Source of the DNA: Sphingomonas sp. LT1P40 | GTDB taxonomy: Bacteria; Pseudomonadota; Alphaproteobacteria; Sphingomonadales; Sphingomonadaceae | Direction: 5' to 3' | Length of the DNA stretch: 64,000 bases | NCBI RefSeq assembly: GCF_036663835.1 | Contig: NZ_JAXOJT010000001.1 | Location: 992,001-1,056,000 of the forward strand | In this document: in pieces, positions 51,324 through 60,602 of the stretch | Numbering within the stretch: position 1 is the first letter of the stretch | Layout of the letters: each line of letters opens with the position of its first letter | Made by a program: the position numbers and the translations under genes | Notes under the pieces: generated by a model | What the model was told of the DNA's origin: nothing | Seen by the model: the letters and a program-made list of their open reading frames with translations, nothing else | Databases searched by the model: none

Positions 51324-52469
51324 ATGACCACCGCCGCCCTAATCGTCGCCGCCGGAAGGGGCGTCCGCGCAGGCGGCACCACACCAAAGCAATTCGCCCC
51401 ACTGTGCGGAAAACCCATGCTCGCGCATAGCGTTAGCGCCCTCTCCGCACACCCGGCGATAACCGAAACCCTCGTCGTCATCGGCGAAGGACAGGAAGAA
51501 CAGGCCCGCTCGGCACTCGGTAAAAACGTCAAGACTGTCAACGGCGGGGCCGAACGTCGCGACTCCGTCCGCGCCGGTCTCGAAGCCCTCGCCACCCATG
51601 GCGTTACCCGCGTCCTGATCCACGACGCCGCCCGCCCCTTCGTCCCCCCTGTCGTCATCGACGCCCTGCTCGCCGCTCTGGACCATGCCCCCGGTGCCGT
51701 CCCGGTCCTCCCCGTCGCCGACACGCTAGCGACCGGCACCGACACCCTCGGCGACAACGTCCCCCGCACCGGCCTCAACCGCATTCAGACGCCGCAAGCC
51801 TTCCACCTCGACGCCATCCTCGCCGCCCACCGCGCCTGGCCAGTCGACCAAGAGGCCACCGACGACGCCCAGATGCTCCGCCGCGCGGGCCACAACGTCC
51901 TGCTCGTCCCCGGAGACCCCATGCTAGAGAAGATCACCCACCCTGCCGACTTCGCCGCTGCCGAAGCCCGCCATGCCGCCACGCTGATCTCCCGCACGGC
52001 AATGGGCTTCGACGTCCACCGCCTCGAATCAGGGCAGGAACTCTGGCTCGGCGGCGTCCTGATCCCGCATGACAAGGGGCTATCGGGCCATAGCGACGCC
52101 GATGTCGCACTCCATGCCATCACCGACGCGCTGCTCGGAACGATCGGCGCGGGCGATATCGGCATGCACTTCCCGCCGAGCGATCCCAAATGGCGCGGCG
52201 CTGCCTCGGGCCAGTTCTTGCAACACGCCGCCGGGCTCGTCGCCGCACAGGGCGGCATCATCGATTTCATCGACCTGACTTTGATTTGCGAGGCCCCCAA
52301 GATCGGTCCGCACCGCGACGCGATCCGCGCCAGCATCGCGGCATTGCTTAACGTCCCGGTCAGCCGCGTCAGCGTAAAAGCCACCACCACCGAACGCCTC
52401 GGCTTTACGGGCCGCGGCGAAGGCATGGCGGCACAGGCAATCGCCACCGTCCGCGTCCCGCAGGAGTAA
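51324..52469 (+). CDS. ispDF: Bifunctional IspD/IspF of the MEP isoprenoid pathway
   Basis: ATG 51324 gives 381 residues. The IspD half (about 1-220) has ALIVAAGRGVRAGGTTPKQF for CTP binding and HDAARPFV. The IspF half starts MGFDVHRLESG near residue 227, with zinc ligands DVH and the GHSDADVALHAI block. The fusion makes CDP-methylerythritol and then, after IspE, the cyclodiphosphate. Such fusions are known in alphaproteobacteria. An ORF extension upstream to 51114 looks like noise. Confidence 0.96.
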   Translation: MTTAALIVAAGRGVRAGGTTPKQFAPLCGKPMLAHSVSALSAHPAITETLVVIGEGQEEQARSALGKNVKTVNGGAERRDSVRAGLEALATHGVTRVLIHDAARPFVPPVVIDALLAALDHAPGAVPVLPVADTLATGTDTLGDNVPRTGLNRIQTPQAFHLDAILAAHRAWPVDQEATDDAQMLRRAGHNVLLVPGDPMLEKITHPADFAAAEARHAATLISRTAMGFDVHRLESGQELWLGGVLIPHDKGLSGHSDADVALHAITDALLGTIGAGDIGMHFPPSDPKWRGAASGQFLQHAAGLVAAQGGIIDFIDLTLICEAPKIGPHRDAIRASIAALLNVPVSRVSVKATTTERLGFTGRGEGMAAQAIATVRVPQE

Positions 52470-52472
52470 CCC

Positions 52473-53000
52473 ATGCGTATCCGTGCCCTCGCCGCCGCCC
52501 TGCTCTGGGCAGGCGTCACCGCTTCCACCGCCGCTTCGGCGCAAACCGCGCGCCCCTGCATCAACGAAGCCGAAGCCGAAGCCCTGTTCCAGGTCATGCT
52601 CCCCGACATGATCCGCGAAATGGGTCGCGTCTGCGTCGCCCTCCCGCCCCGCGCCTTCCTGCGTCAGCCGCCCGCCGCATTCACCGCCCGCATCAACGCC
52701 GGGGTCGCCCCCGCCATGCCAGCTGCCCAAGCCGGGATACGCAAGCTGCTCGGCCCCGACGGCCAGTTCATCGCCGATTCGCAATTCGCCATCCCCGCCG
52801 TCCGCGCGATTTTCGCCCCCGCCATCGCGCAACAAATAAAGCCCGCCGACTGCCCCGGCCTCGACAAGATCATCACCAACCTCGCCCCTTTGCCCCCGCG
52901 CAATCTCGCCGCCGTGTTCGCGGCGCTGCTGCAACTCAGCCAGAATGACGAAAAGCGCGCGCCACGGCTGCCATTATGCCCTATGGCCCGCCCGCGATGA
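52473..53000 (+). CDS. Exported hypothetical protein (175 aa)
   Basis: The start is 4 bp after ispDF. A signal peptide ends TAASAQ (near residue 24). The mature part is helical and Ala/Pro-rich with four cysteines (PCINEAEAE, RVCVALPP, ADCPGLDK, PLCPMARPR) that could form two disulfides in the periplasm. No family is recognised. ATGA overlap with the next gene. Confidence 0.7.
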   Translation: MRIRALAAALLWAGVTASTAASAQTARPCINEAEAEALFQVMLPDMIREMGRVCVALPPRAFLRQPPAAFTARINAGVAPAMPAAQAGIRKLLGPDGQFIADSQFAIPAVRAIFAPAIAQQIKPADCPGLDKIITNLAPLPPRNLAAVFAALLQLSQNDEKRAPRLPLCPMARPR

Positions 53001-53509
53001 CAGACACCCTCCTCCCGAATGAACTGGTTGAAGCCGCGCGCAAGGTCGTAGAGACCAACCGCGCCGCCGGGCGCACCGTGGCGATTGCGGAGAGCTGCAC
53101 CGGCGGCCTCGTCGCCGCCGCGGTCACCGAAATCCCCGGCTCGTCCGAAGTGCTGAACGCCGGTTTCGTGACCTACTCCAACGACGCCAAGACGAAGCAT
53201 CTGAAGGTCAGCCGCGACGTACTCGAAACCTTCGGTTCCGTGTCGATCGCCACCGCATGGAGCATGGCACAGGGCGCGCTTGAGGTCAGCGGCGCGGACG
53301 TCGCCGTCGCCATCACTGGCATCGCCGGCCCCGCTGGAGGAACCGAGAAGAAACCGGTCGGCACCGTCGTATTCGCCCGTGCAGAGAAGAATGCCGACCC
53401 CGATGTTATCGTTGCCGACATCCGCCATTTCGGCGATCTCGGCCGTGGCGGCATTCGGCTTCAGGCGGCGCTGTGCGCGCTCGAACTGCTGCTGCCCGAC
53501 GCCCCGTAA
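52997..53509 (+). CDS. pncC: CinA C-terminal family nicotinamide-nucleotide amidohydrolase
   Basis: ATG 52997 gives 170 residues. The family signature AIAESCTGGLVAAAVTEIPGSS, in two blocks, and ITGIAGPAGGTEKKPVGTVV are present. The enzyme deamidates NMN in pyridine nucleotide salvage. It lacks the N-terminal competence-damage domain of full CinA. Its 3' end overlaps ratA convergently by 49 bp. Confidence 0.93.
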   Translation: MTDTLLPNELVEAARKVVETNRAAGRTVAIAESCTGGLVAAAVTEIPGSSEVLNAGFVTYSNDAKTKHLKVSRDVLETFGSVSIATAWSMAQGALEVSGADVAVAITGIAGPAGGTEKKPVGTVVFARAEKNADPDVIVADIRHFGDLGRGGIRLQAALCALELLLPDAP

Positions 53510-53931
53510 AGCGCGGCGGCGCGGGTCTCGAACGCCCCGATCATCATCCTCAGCGCGCGATCGAAAACCTGCCCCGCCAGCATTTCGAACACCCGGCTCT
53601 TAAACGCGAAATCGACCTCGAAATCGATCAGCACCCCACCCTCGCCGTCTGGCCGAAAGGTCCAGTCATTGTGCAAATGCTTCAGCGGTCCGTCGAGATA
53701 ATCGACCCGGATATGGTGGGGCCGCTGCTTCTCGACCTTGGAACTGAACGTTTCCCGCAGCCCCTTGAACCCGACGATCAGGTCCGCAACCATCTCACTC
53801 TCGCTGTCCGATCGCACCCGCACCGCACTGACCCACGGCAGAAACTCGCCATAGCGCTCGACATCGGCGACCAAGTCGAACATCTGCTCCGGCGAATAGG
53901 GCAGCCGTCGCGTCTCGCTATGCTTCGGCAT
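53461..53931 (-). CDS. ratA: RatA/Coq10-family START-like protein
   Basis: This 156-residue protein has the family phrases RRLPYSPEQMFDLVADVERYGEFLPW, in part, and VGFKGLRETFSSKV, with an LHNDWTFRP block. The family includes Coq10, which binds ubiquinone for respiration, and the E. coli toxin RatA. The former role fits an alphaproteobacterium better. The C-terminal Ser/Ala tail is low complexity. Its ATG overlaps the lipA stop. Confidence 0.88.
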   Translation of the reverse strand: MPKHSETRRLPYSPEQMFDLVADVERYGEFLPWVSAVRVRSDSESEMVADLIVGFKGLRETFSSKVEKQRPHHIRVDYLDGPLKHLHNDWTFRPDGEGGVLIDFEVDFAFKSRVFEMLAGQVFDRALRMMIGAFETRAAALYGASGSSSSSAHSAA

Positions 53932-54863
53932 CAGCCCGAGACCGCCACCTTCGCCAGCTTCGCCGCCCGCGCATCCCGCATCTTCGCAAAGTCATCACCG
54001 GCATGATAGCTCGACCGCGTCAGCGGCGACGACGCCACCAGCAGGAAGCCCTTGGCCCGCGCAATCGCCGCATAGGCATCGAACGCTGCCGGGGTCACGA
54101 AATCCTGCACCTTGGCGTGGCGCGGCGTGGGTTGCAGATACTGGCCCATCGTCAGGAAATCGATGTCGGCGGAGCGCATGTCGTCCATCACCTGATGCAC
54201 CTCCAGCCGCTCCTCGCCCAACCCCAGCATCACGCCGGATTTGGTGAAGATCGAGGGGTCGAGCCGCTTGACCGTCTCCAGCAGCCGGATCGACGCATAG
54301 TAACGCGCACCTGGCCGGATCGTCGGATACAGCCGCGGCACGGTTTCCAAGTTATGATTATAGACGTCGGGCCGCGCCGCGACGATCATCTCGACCGCTG
54401 CATCACGCTTGTTGCGGAAATCGGGGGTCAGGATCTCGATCGTGGTGGTCGGGTTCGACTTGCGGATCGCCTCGATCACCTTGACGAACTGCTTCGCCCC
54501 GCCATCGGGCAGGTCATCGCGGTCGACCGAGGTCACCACGATATGCGCCAGTCCCATCTGGGCCGCCGCGTCGGCGACATTGTTCGGCTCCATCGGATCG
54601 ACGGCGCGCGGCATACCGGTCTTGACGTTGCAGAACGCACAGGCGCGGGTGCAGGTGTCGCCGAGAATCATCACCGTCGCATGCTTCTTCGACCAGCACT
54701 CGCCGATGTTCGGGCAAGCCGCTTCTTCGCATACCGTCGTCAGGCTTTTCGACCGCATCAGCGCCCGGGTCGCCGCGAACCCGGCGGAGGTCGGCGCCTT
54801 GACGCGAATCCAGTCGGGCTTGCGCTGGCGTTCAGGGCGGATGACGGGCGTAGGATCGTTCAT
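53931..54863 (-). CDS. lipA: Lipoyl synthase
   Basis: This 310-residue radical-SAM enzyme inserts sulfur into octanoyl groups. The auxiliary cluster cysteines are in [13 protein letters not shown] (near residue 45) and the SAM cluster in CTRACAFC (CxxxCxxC, near 75). The C-terminal [12 protein letters not shown] end with its RSSYHA motif is present. Length is normal. It is followed by ratA as in many relatives. Confidence 0.97.
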   Translation of the reverse strand: MNDPTPVIRPERQRKPDWIRVKAPTSAGFAATRALMRSKSLTTVCEEAACPNIGECWSKKHATVMILGDTCTRACAFCNVKTGMPRAVDPMEPNNVADAAAQMGLAHIVVTSVDRDDLPDGGAKQFVKVIEAIRKSNPTTTIEILTPDFRNKRDAAVEMIVAARPDVYNHNLETVPRLYPTIRPGARYYASIRLLETVKRLDPSIFTKSGVMLGLGEERLEVHQVMDDMRSADIDFLTMGQYLQPTPRHAKVQDFVTPAAFDAYAAIARAKGFLLVASSPLTRSSYHAGDDFAKMRDARAAKLAKVAVSG

Positions 54864-54928
54864 GCCCGCCAGATAGCGATCCCCGCCCCCGCTTGCCAGC
54901 CCTTACGGCCTGCGTCATTGGAGGCGGC

Positions 54929-55558
54929 ATGACCCACTTCTCCGACCTCGTTCAGGGCTATCGCCGGTTCCGTGCCGAGGAATGGCCGCAGGAACATGCC
55001 CGCTGGGCCGAACTCAGCCAGGGCCAAAGCCCGAAGGTGATGGTGATCGCCTGTTCCGACAGTCGCGTCGATCCCGCCACGATCTTTGGCTCGTCCCCCG
55101 GCGAAGTGTTCGTCGTCCGCAACGTCGCCAATCTCGTCCCCCCGTTCGAGCTGGACGGCGGTCGCCATGGCGTCAGCGCCGCGCTGGAATTCGCGGTGAC
55201 TCAACTTGAAGTGCCGGAGATCGTCGTGCTTGGCCACGGCATGTGCGGCGGCGTCCACGCTGCGCTCTCGCGCCGTTTCGCCGGGGCGGCACCCGGCGAG
55301 GGCGGCTTTATCGCGCACTGGGTAGACCTGCTCGACGAGGCCCGCACCCGCATCGTGGCAAAACACGGCCATGGACTCGAGGCAATCCGCGAGCTGGAGC
55401 TTGAAACCGTCCGCGTCTCGATCGCCAATCTGCGCACCTTCCCCTGTATCCCCGAGCGCGAAAAAGCAGGATTGTTGAGGATTCATGGCGCCTATTTCGC
55501 GATTACCGACGGGGTCCTGCACTTAATGAACGAATCCGGCGACTTCGCCCCGGCCTGA
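54929..55558 (+). CDS. can: Beta-class carbonic anhydrase
   Basis: ATG 54929, with GGAGG upstream, gives 209 residues. Zinc ligands are in ACSDSRVDP (Cys, near residue 42) and in LGHGMCGGVHA (His and Cys, near 103). It interconverts CO2 and bicarbonate in the cytoplasm. Length is typical. A hairpin follows the stop. Confidence 0.94.
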   Translation: MTHFSDLVQGYRRFRAEEWPQEHARWAELSQGQSPKVMVIACSDSRVDPATIFGSSPGEVFVVRNVANLVPPFELDGGRHGVSAALEFAVTQLEVPEIVVLGHGMCGGVHAALSRRFAGAAPGEGGFIAHWVDLLDEARTRIVAKHGHGLEAIRELELETVRVSIANLRTFPCIPEREKAGLLRIHGAYFAITDGVLHLMNESGDFAPA

Positions 55559-55559
55559 T

Positions 55560-55587
55560 CGGTTGGCCCTCCGCAAAGGGCCAACCG
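55560..55587. terminator. Hairpin between converging genes
   Basis: A perfect stem GGTTGGCCCT/AGGGCCAACC plus a flanking C-G pair closes a CCGCAA loop just after the carbonic anhydrase stop and before the methyltransferase stop. There is no T-run. It probably ends transcription in both directions with help. Confidence 0.55.
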
Positions 55588-55600
55588 GGGCAACGGGGCA

Positions 55601-56485
55601 TTATTTCCGCACGATTACTTTCAAGAAGGTCGCGGGGATTTCGGTCCGGGACTCGTCGCCGCGATTCTCCGCTTCGAACAGCGCAATCAGCTCGGCCTGC
55701 AAAGCCTCGCGCTTGCCGTTCCGTTCCGCCGCTTCGAACGCGTTCATCGTCGGGCCGTAATAGTCGCGGAAAATCGTCAGAAAATCGCGGGCCGGTCCGT
55801 CATAGCGGAAGGTGTAGGTGGCGCGCTCGCAGCTGATATTCTCTTCGGCAATGCCGGCGGCAACGAAGCGTTCCCGAACATTCGCCTCCTGCCCCCAGGT
55901 GACGGGGCTGACAAACCCCTCGGGCGGCACAGGGGTGTAGCCAGCGCAGATCTGCAGGACCCGCGCGATCAGCGTCGGATCGCCGGGGATCCAGTTACCC
56001 ATCACGATGCGGCCGCCGGGGCGAGTCACGCGCACCATCTCACGCGCCGTGTCGAAGGGGCGCGCCGCGAACATCGCGCCAAATATAGTGACCACGAGAT
56101 CGAAGCGGTCGTCGCCCACGACATCGAGACGCGAAGCATCCCCTTCCTCGAAACGAAGGTTCGTGAGGCTTTCCGCCTGCGCCCGGACATTGCCCGCCGC
56201 AACGAGGTTGGCGGCGATATCGACGCCGAGCACCTTCGCGCCACGCCGTGCCGAGGGCAATGCGGTGGTCCCGTCGCCACAGCCCAGATCGAGCACTTCC
56301 ATGCCAGGCTTCACGCCCAGACCGTCGATCAATTCGTCGCCGCTCTCGCGCATCGTCGCGGCGAGACGGGTGAAGTCACCCTTCTCCCACAAGGCCTTGT
56401 TCGGATTGATGGCGGCCGATAGGTTCACAGGCTGCGGGGGCGCCGTATCGGCGAGCGTCTGGGGGTCTGCTGTAACGAGTGTCAT
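55601..56485 (-). CDS. Class I SAM-dependent methyltransferase
   Basis: This 294-residue protein has motif I VLDLGCGDGTTA (near residue 65), an acidic GDASRLD loop, and the RVTRPGGRIVMGNW post-motif. AGGAGAAACAA precedes the ATG. The C-terminal part (YTFRYDGPARDFLTIFRDYYGP) is like ubiE-type or small-molecule methyltransferases. It is divergent from a winged-helix regulator, which probably controls it. The substrate is unknown. Confidence 0.88.
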   Translation of the reverse strand: MTLVTADPQTLADTAPPQPVNLSAAINPNKALWEKGDFTRLAATMRESGDELIDGLGVKPGMEVLDLGCGDGTTALPSARRGAKVLGVDIAANLVAAGNVRAQAESLTNLRFEEGDASRLDVVGDDRFDLVVTIFGAMFAARPFDTAREMVRVTRPGGRIVMGNWIPGDPTLIARVLQICAGYTPVPPEGFVSPVTWGQEANVRERFVAAGIAEENISCERATYTFRYDGPARDFLTIFRDYYGPTMNAFEAAERNGKREALQAELIALFEAENRGDESRTEIPATFLKVIVRK

Positions 56486-56587
56486 TTGTTTCTCCTGATG
56501 TCGGGGCCGTCAGTCGGTCCGGATGTCGCCGCTCATAGGAATTCCGTGCAGCCATGCTTGAAGACGGCACGGAGAATTCATGGAGAA

Positions 56588-58180
56588 ATGCTGATCTTGT
56601 CGTTTGGCACCGCCCTTGTTTACCGGTTCGCGGACTTCGAGCTCGATCCGGGCAAGTTCGAACTTCGTGAGCGCGGGCAGGCCCGGCATCTGGAGCCGCA
56701 GGTCCTGTCGCTGCTGATCCTGCTGGCCGGCAATGCCGACCGGCTCCTCAGCAAGGACGAGATTATCGAGAAGATCTGGGGCGGCAGGATCGTCTCGGAG
56801 GCCGCAGTGGCTTCGCGGATCAAGGCTGTGCGACAGGCGCTGGGCGACGATGGCAAGCAGCAACGCTATGTGCGGACTGTCCATGGCAAGGGTTTTCGCT
56901 TCATAGCCCATGTCGCATTTGGGCATGCCGATGCGTCATCTCCGGCGCGCGCCGCCTCACCCGCTGACGGCAAAACACTAAACCCGGCTCGTAATGATCG
57001 TCCGTCCATCGCCGTGTTGCCCTTTCGACTGATCGGTGAACCCGGGCCATTGTCCATTATCGCGGATGCCCTCGCCGACGAGTTGATTACCGATCTGTCA
57101 CGCTTGCGCTGGCTGTTGGTGATCGCCCGTACCTCCACATTCCGGCTTCGAGATCGTGACGTCGATTGCGCGGCCATCGGCAGCGCGCTGAACGCTCGCT
57201 ACTGCCTGACCGGAAAGCTGGAAGAAGCGGGACGCCGCATCACCTTGACGGTGGAACTCGCCAGCACGAACGACGGCACGGTGATCTGGGCGGAGCGCTT
57301 CGTCGCGGGGCGCGACGAATTGCAACATGTGCGACGGGAAATGCTCGTTGCCATCGTCGCCGCACTGGAAGTGCGGATCGTCCAACATGAAGTGGAACTG
57401 GCACGCCGGATTCCCGAGGCCGGGCTGGACGCATGGTCGTCCTATCATCTCGGCCTCGACCTGATGTTCCGCTTCAACAAGACCGATAATGCCAAAGCCG
57501 CGACACTTTTCGAACGCGCCCTGACGCTCGACCCGCATTTCTCGCGCGCTTATTCGGGCCTGTCGTTCACCTCCTTTCAGGACAGCTTTCTCCAATATTC
57601 CGAAAACGGCGAACGGATGGCGCAGCGGGCGCGGGCGTTGGCCGAATCGGCCCTGCAATGCGACCCGCTCGATCCCTTCGCGCATCTCAATCTGAGCCGG
57701 TCGATGTGGTTCGATGACGCCGTCGCGGAAAGCATCGACCGGTTGAGCGAATGTATCGCACTCAGTCCCAACTACGCACAGGCGATCTATTCAAAGGCCT
57801 GGGCCGAGATGACACAATGCGCAGTCGGCCAAAGCGACGATAACGCGGCGCTCGCCCTGCGCCTTAGTCCGCTCGATCCGCTTCGATACGCGATGCTAGC
57901 CGTGAGATCCGTCAACGCGTTGCTCGCCGGCGATTATGAGAATGCCGCCGACTTGGGGGAACGTGCCGCCCGATCGCCCGGCGCACACAAGCACATCGCC
58001 GTCATCGCAGCCGTCGCCAGCCATGCGGCCGGGCGGCGCGAGCGCGCAACACTATGGGTCGGCCGTGCACGGCAACTGGACCCACAGGTGTCGCAAACGA
58101 CATTCCTGCGCTCATTTCCGTTCATGCCATCGGTCGGCCGCGAGATGATCGAGAAGGCGCTGACCGACGTCCGTCTCTAA
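56588..58180 (+). CDS. Winged-helix (CadC/OmpR-type) regulator with TPR region
   Basis: ATG 56588 gives 530 residues. An N-terminal winged helix (about 10-105) has YRFADFELDPGKFELRE, LLSKDEIIEKIWGG and RYVRTVHGKGFRFIAHV. A TolB-like segment (SIAVLPFRLIGEPGPLSIIA, near 140) and tetratricopeptide helices (for example ATLFERALTLDPHFSRAYSG) follow. No membrane helix is seen, unlike CadC. It is divergent from the methyltransferase and could regulate it. The input signal is unknown. Confidence 0.87.
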   Translation: MLILSFGTALVYRFADFELDPGKFELRERGQARHLEPQVLSLLILLAGNADRLLSKDEIIEKIWGGRIVSEAAVASRIKAVRQALGDDGKQQRYVRTVHGKGFRFIAHVAFGHADASSPARAASPADGKTLNPARNDRPSIAVLPFRLIGEPGPLSIIADALADELITDLSRLRWLLVIARTSTFRLRDRDVDCAAIGSALNARYCLTGKLEEAGRRITLTVELASTNDGTVIWAERFVAGRDELQHVRREMLVAIVAALEVRIVQHEVELARRIPEAGLDAWSSYHLGLDLMFRFNKTDNAKAATLFERALTLDPHFSRAYSGLSFTSFQDSFLQYSENGERMAQRARALAESALQCDPLDPFAHLNLSRSMWFDDAVAESIDRLSECIALSPNYAQAIYSKAWAEMTQCAVGQSDDNAALALRLSPLDPLRYAMLAVRSVNALLAGDYENAADLGERAARSPGAHKHIAVIAAVASHAAGRRERATLWVGRARQLDPQVSQTTFLRSFPFMPSVGREMIEKALTDVRL

Positions 58181-58186
58181 CGTCGG

Positions 58187-58960
58187 CTATGCCCCCAATG
58201 CCGCCCGCGCCATCTTCTCGAACTCAGGGTCCAGGGCGGGCGGCTCCATCTTCACCCGCGCCTCCAGCGCGTCCGCGATCGCCGTCAGCGCCGCGATCCG
58301 CCCTGCCTTGCGGCTGTTGCCATCGATCACCGTCCACGGCGCATGCTTCGTGCTGGTCTTGGCAAACATATCGTGCAGCGCGTCCAGATAGTCCGCGCGC
58401 TTCGCCCGGTTGCGATAATCGTCGGCACCCGTTTTCCACCGCTTCCACGGATCGTCGAGCCGCTCCAGCAGCTCCTTGTCCTGCTTTTCCTGGGTGATGT
58501 GGACGAACAGTTTGACGATCGTCGCGCCCGCCTCGATCTGCTGCGCCTCGAAATCGTTGATCTCGTCATAGCCGCGCTTCCATTCGGCCTTGGCCGCATA
58601 GCCTTCGACGCGTTCGACCAGCACGCGGCCATACCAGCTGCGGTCGAAAATCCCGATATGGCCCTTCGCGGGAAGCCGGGTCCAGAACCGCCACAGGAAA
58701 TGATGCGCAAGTTCGTCCTCGCTTGGTGCGGAAATCGGCATCACCTCGAAAAAGCGCGGGTCCCAGTCGGCGGTCAGCCGCTTGATGATGCCGCCCTTGC
58801 CCGCTGCGTCCCACCCTTCCAGCACGATGATCGCGGGTCGCTTGTGCAGGATATGCGCCACCTGGATACGGTCGAGCCGCGCCTGTAGCGCCGCCAGCGC
58901 ATCGTCATAATCGCCGTCGAACTTGTCGCCGGATTCGTGATCTTTGAGGTCGATTTTCAT
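58187..58960 (-). CDS. ppk2: Polyphosphate kinase 2 family protein
   Basis: This 257-residue kinase has Walker A LEGWDAAGKGGIIK (near residue 52), the lid/Walker B motif FDRSWYGRVLVERVEG (near 105) and the WKRWKTGADDYRNRAKRADY tail block (part shown). It transfers phosphate between polyphosphate and nucleotides. The single-domain length fits PPK2 class I or III. It ends 7 bp from the convergent regulator gene. Confidence 0.93.
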   Translation of the reverse strand: MKIDLKDHESGDKFDGDYDDALAALQARLDRIQVAHILHKRPAIIVLEGWDAAGKGGIIKRLTADWDPRFFEVMPISAPSEDELAHHFLWRFWTRLPAKGHIGIFDRSWYGRVLVERVEGYAAKAEWKRGYDEINDFEAQQIEAGATIVKLFVHITQEKQDKELLERLDDPWKRWKTGADDYRNRAKRADYLDALHDMFAKTSTKHAPWTVIDGNSRKAGRIAALTAIADALEARVKMEPPALDPEFEKMARAALGA

Positions 58961-59097
58961 GGGGCCAGCCTAGCAGGCCCGAAAGCGCGCTGAAATGCCC
59001 TGCATTTGCGCCTGATCGGCCTTCGCGTCCGGCCCTTCCCTGCCCTATGAACAGCTTATGCGCGGCGTAGGGCGCATGTGTATGCGGGGTTATTGAA

Positions 59098-59373
59098 ATG
59101 ACGGCACAGCGTTTGCTGATCGAGGGGCGCGTTCAGCGCGTCGGCTATCGCGATTGGGCGGTGCGCACGGCGCGCCAGCTTGGGGTGATTGGGTGGGTCC
59201 GCAATCTTCAGGACGGGCGGGTCGAGATACTGGCGGATGGCGAGGACATGGCGCTCGACACCTTCGTCGATCGCTGCCGCGAGGGGCCGCTGATGGCGAG
59301 CGTCATGAAAGTCGATGCGATGCCGACCGAGGCGGGGAATGTGAAGGGCTTCACGAAGCGGTTCACTGCCTAG
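59098..59373 (+). CDS. acyP: Acylphosphatase
   Basis: This 91-residue enzyme has the phosphate-binding Arg and Asn: GRVQRVGYRDWAVRTA (near residue 9) and GWVRNLQDGRVEILADG (near 36). Length and fold pattern are standard. It hydrolyses acyl phosphates such as carbamoyl or acetyl phosphate. It is flanked by minus-strand genes on both sides and is probably monocistronic. Confidence 0.95.
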   Translation: MTAQRLLIEGRVQRVGYRDWAVRTARQLGVIGWVRNLQDGRVEILADGEDMALDTFVDRCREGPLMASVMKVDAMPTEAGNVKGFTKRFTA

Positions 59374-59406
59374 ATTGAAGAACGGCCGGTGCCGAACATC
59401 AGGCGC

Positions 59407-59748
59407 TCAGTCCTCCACCAGCTTCATCAACCGCCGCTCCACGGGTGCGAGCACCGGCCCCAGTTCGTGCCCGCGCTTCAGCACCGCGCCGCTTTCGTTG
59501 ACCAGCGCCCACATGCCCTGCCGGTTGCGCAGTGCAGGGCGCTTCTCGATGCGGAACTCCGGGCGTTCGGCCGCGCGGCGAAAGGCGGCGAACACCGCTG
59601 CATCCTGGCCCAACTGGATGGCGTAATCCTTCCAGTGTCCGGCCGCCACCATGCGACCGTACAGGTCGAGGATACGGGTCAGTTCAGCGCGCTCGAACCC
59701 GATCTGGCTCGCACCGCGCACTGGCAAAGGGGTGACATTGCCCGTCAC
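59407..59748 (-). CDS. DUF2794 domain protein
   Basis: This 113-residue protein begins with GTG at 59748 (GTGA overlap with cysE). It has FERAELTRILDLYGRMV, the YAIQLGQDAAVFAAFRRA block and EKRPALRNRQGMWALVN. These match the alphaproteobacterial DUF2794 family, whose function is unknown. It lies after cysE in one unit. Confidence 0.85.
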   Translation of the reverse strand: MTGNVTPLPVRGASQIGFERAELTRILDLYGRMVAAGHWKDYAIQLGQDAAVFAAFRRAAERPEFRIEKRPALRNRQGMWALVNESGAVLKRGHELGPVLAPVERRLMKLVED

Positions 59749-60443
59749 GCGCGGTCGCGCTGCTCCGTTTCGCCACCGGCCTGCTCACGCTCGGCGAGCA
59801 GTTCGTCGAGCCGCTTGCGCATCGCTTCCAGTTCGCACCGCATGATTTCCATCTTCTGCGTGGCGGGGTCGAACATTTCGCTGCACGGCGTGCCATAGGG
59901 GACAAAGCCCTTCTGCCACTTGTCCGCCTCAACCAGCGTCGGCTTGGCCGGGATGCCCACCATCACCGCCCCTTCGGGCACTTCCTTGGTCACAACGGCG
60001 TTGGCACCGATCCGCGCGCGCGCGCCCACCGTGATCGGCCCCAGCACCTGCGCGCCCGACCCGACGATCACGCCATCGGACAGGGTCGGATGCCGTTTGC
60101 CGGTGACGCCATTGTCGGGGCTGGTCCCGCCCAGCGTGACGCATTGATAGATGGTGACGTTGTCGCCGATCACTGCGGTCTCGCCGATCACGACAAAGCC
60201 ATGATCGATAAAGAAATTGCGGCCGATCACAGCACCCGGATGAATGTCGATCGCGGTCAGCCAGCGCGACAAATGGTTCACCACGCGCGCGAGAAAGAAA
60301 AGGTTCAGCCCGTACAGACGGTGCGCCATTCGGTGCCAGAACACCGCCCATACGCCCGGATAGAGCAGAATTTCCGCACGGCTGCGCGGCGCGGGATCGC
60401 GCGTGCGAATTGAATCCAGATATGTCGCCAGACCGCCAAACAT
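59745..60443 (-). CDS. cysE: Serine O-acetyltransferase
   Basis: This 232-residue enzyme makes O-acetylserine, the carbon skeleton for cysteine. The left-handed beta-helix hexapeptides are seen in IDIHPGAVIGRNFFIDHG, VIGDNVTIYQCVTLGG and VGARARIGANAVVTKEVP. A Cys-containing tail (PCSEMFDPATQ) and a final coiled-coil region follow. The N-terminal helical domain is shorter than in E. coli CysE, the form usual for many proteobacteria. A TauE-type exporter is divergent. Confidence 0.92.
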   Translation of the reverse strand: MFGGLATYLDSIRTRDPAPRSRAEILLYPGVWAVFWHRMAHRLYGLNLFFLARVVNHLSRWLTAIDIHPGAVIGRNFFIDHGFVVIGETAVIGDNVTIYQCVTLGGTSPDNGVTGKRHPTLSDGVIVGSGAQVLGPITVGARARIGANAVVTKEVPEGAVMVGIPAKPTLVEADKWQKGFVPYGTPCSEMFDPATQKMEIMRCELEAMRKRLDELLAEREQAGGETEQRDRA

Positions 60444-60602
60444 CCACAGGCCCCTTTTGTCTGCGAGGCTATTTAGGCATGGCGTGCAGCGTTTTCCAGC
60501 GTGCCGTGTTTATCGCTTGTCAGGTCTAAACACGATGTATCTTGTAGGAATTGCCGCCGCCCGCCACACCGGGCGTCGTTCGTTCCGGGTGAAAGAGGTT
60601 TG

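Noticed and set aside
60444..60602. SAM or other sulfur riboswitch between cysE and the TauE gene
   Set aside because: Only a short GCCCG/CGGGC hairpin is seen; none of the conserved cores of known sulfur riboswitches could be recognised by eye.
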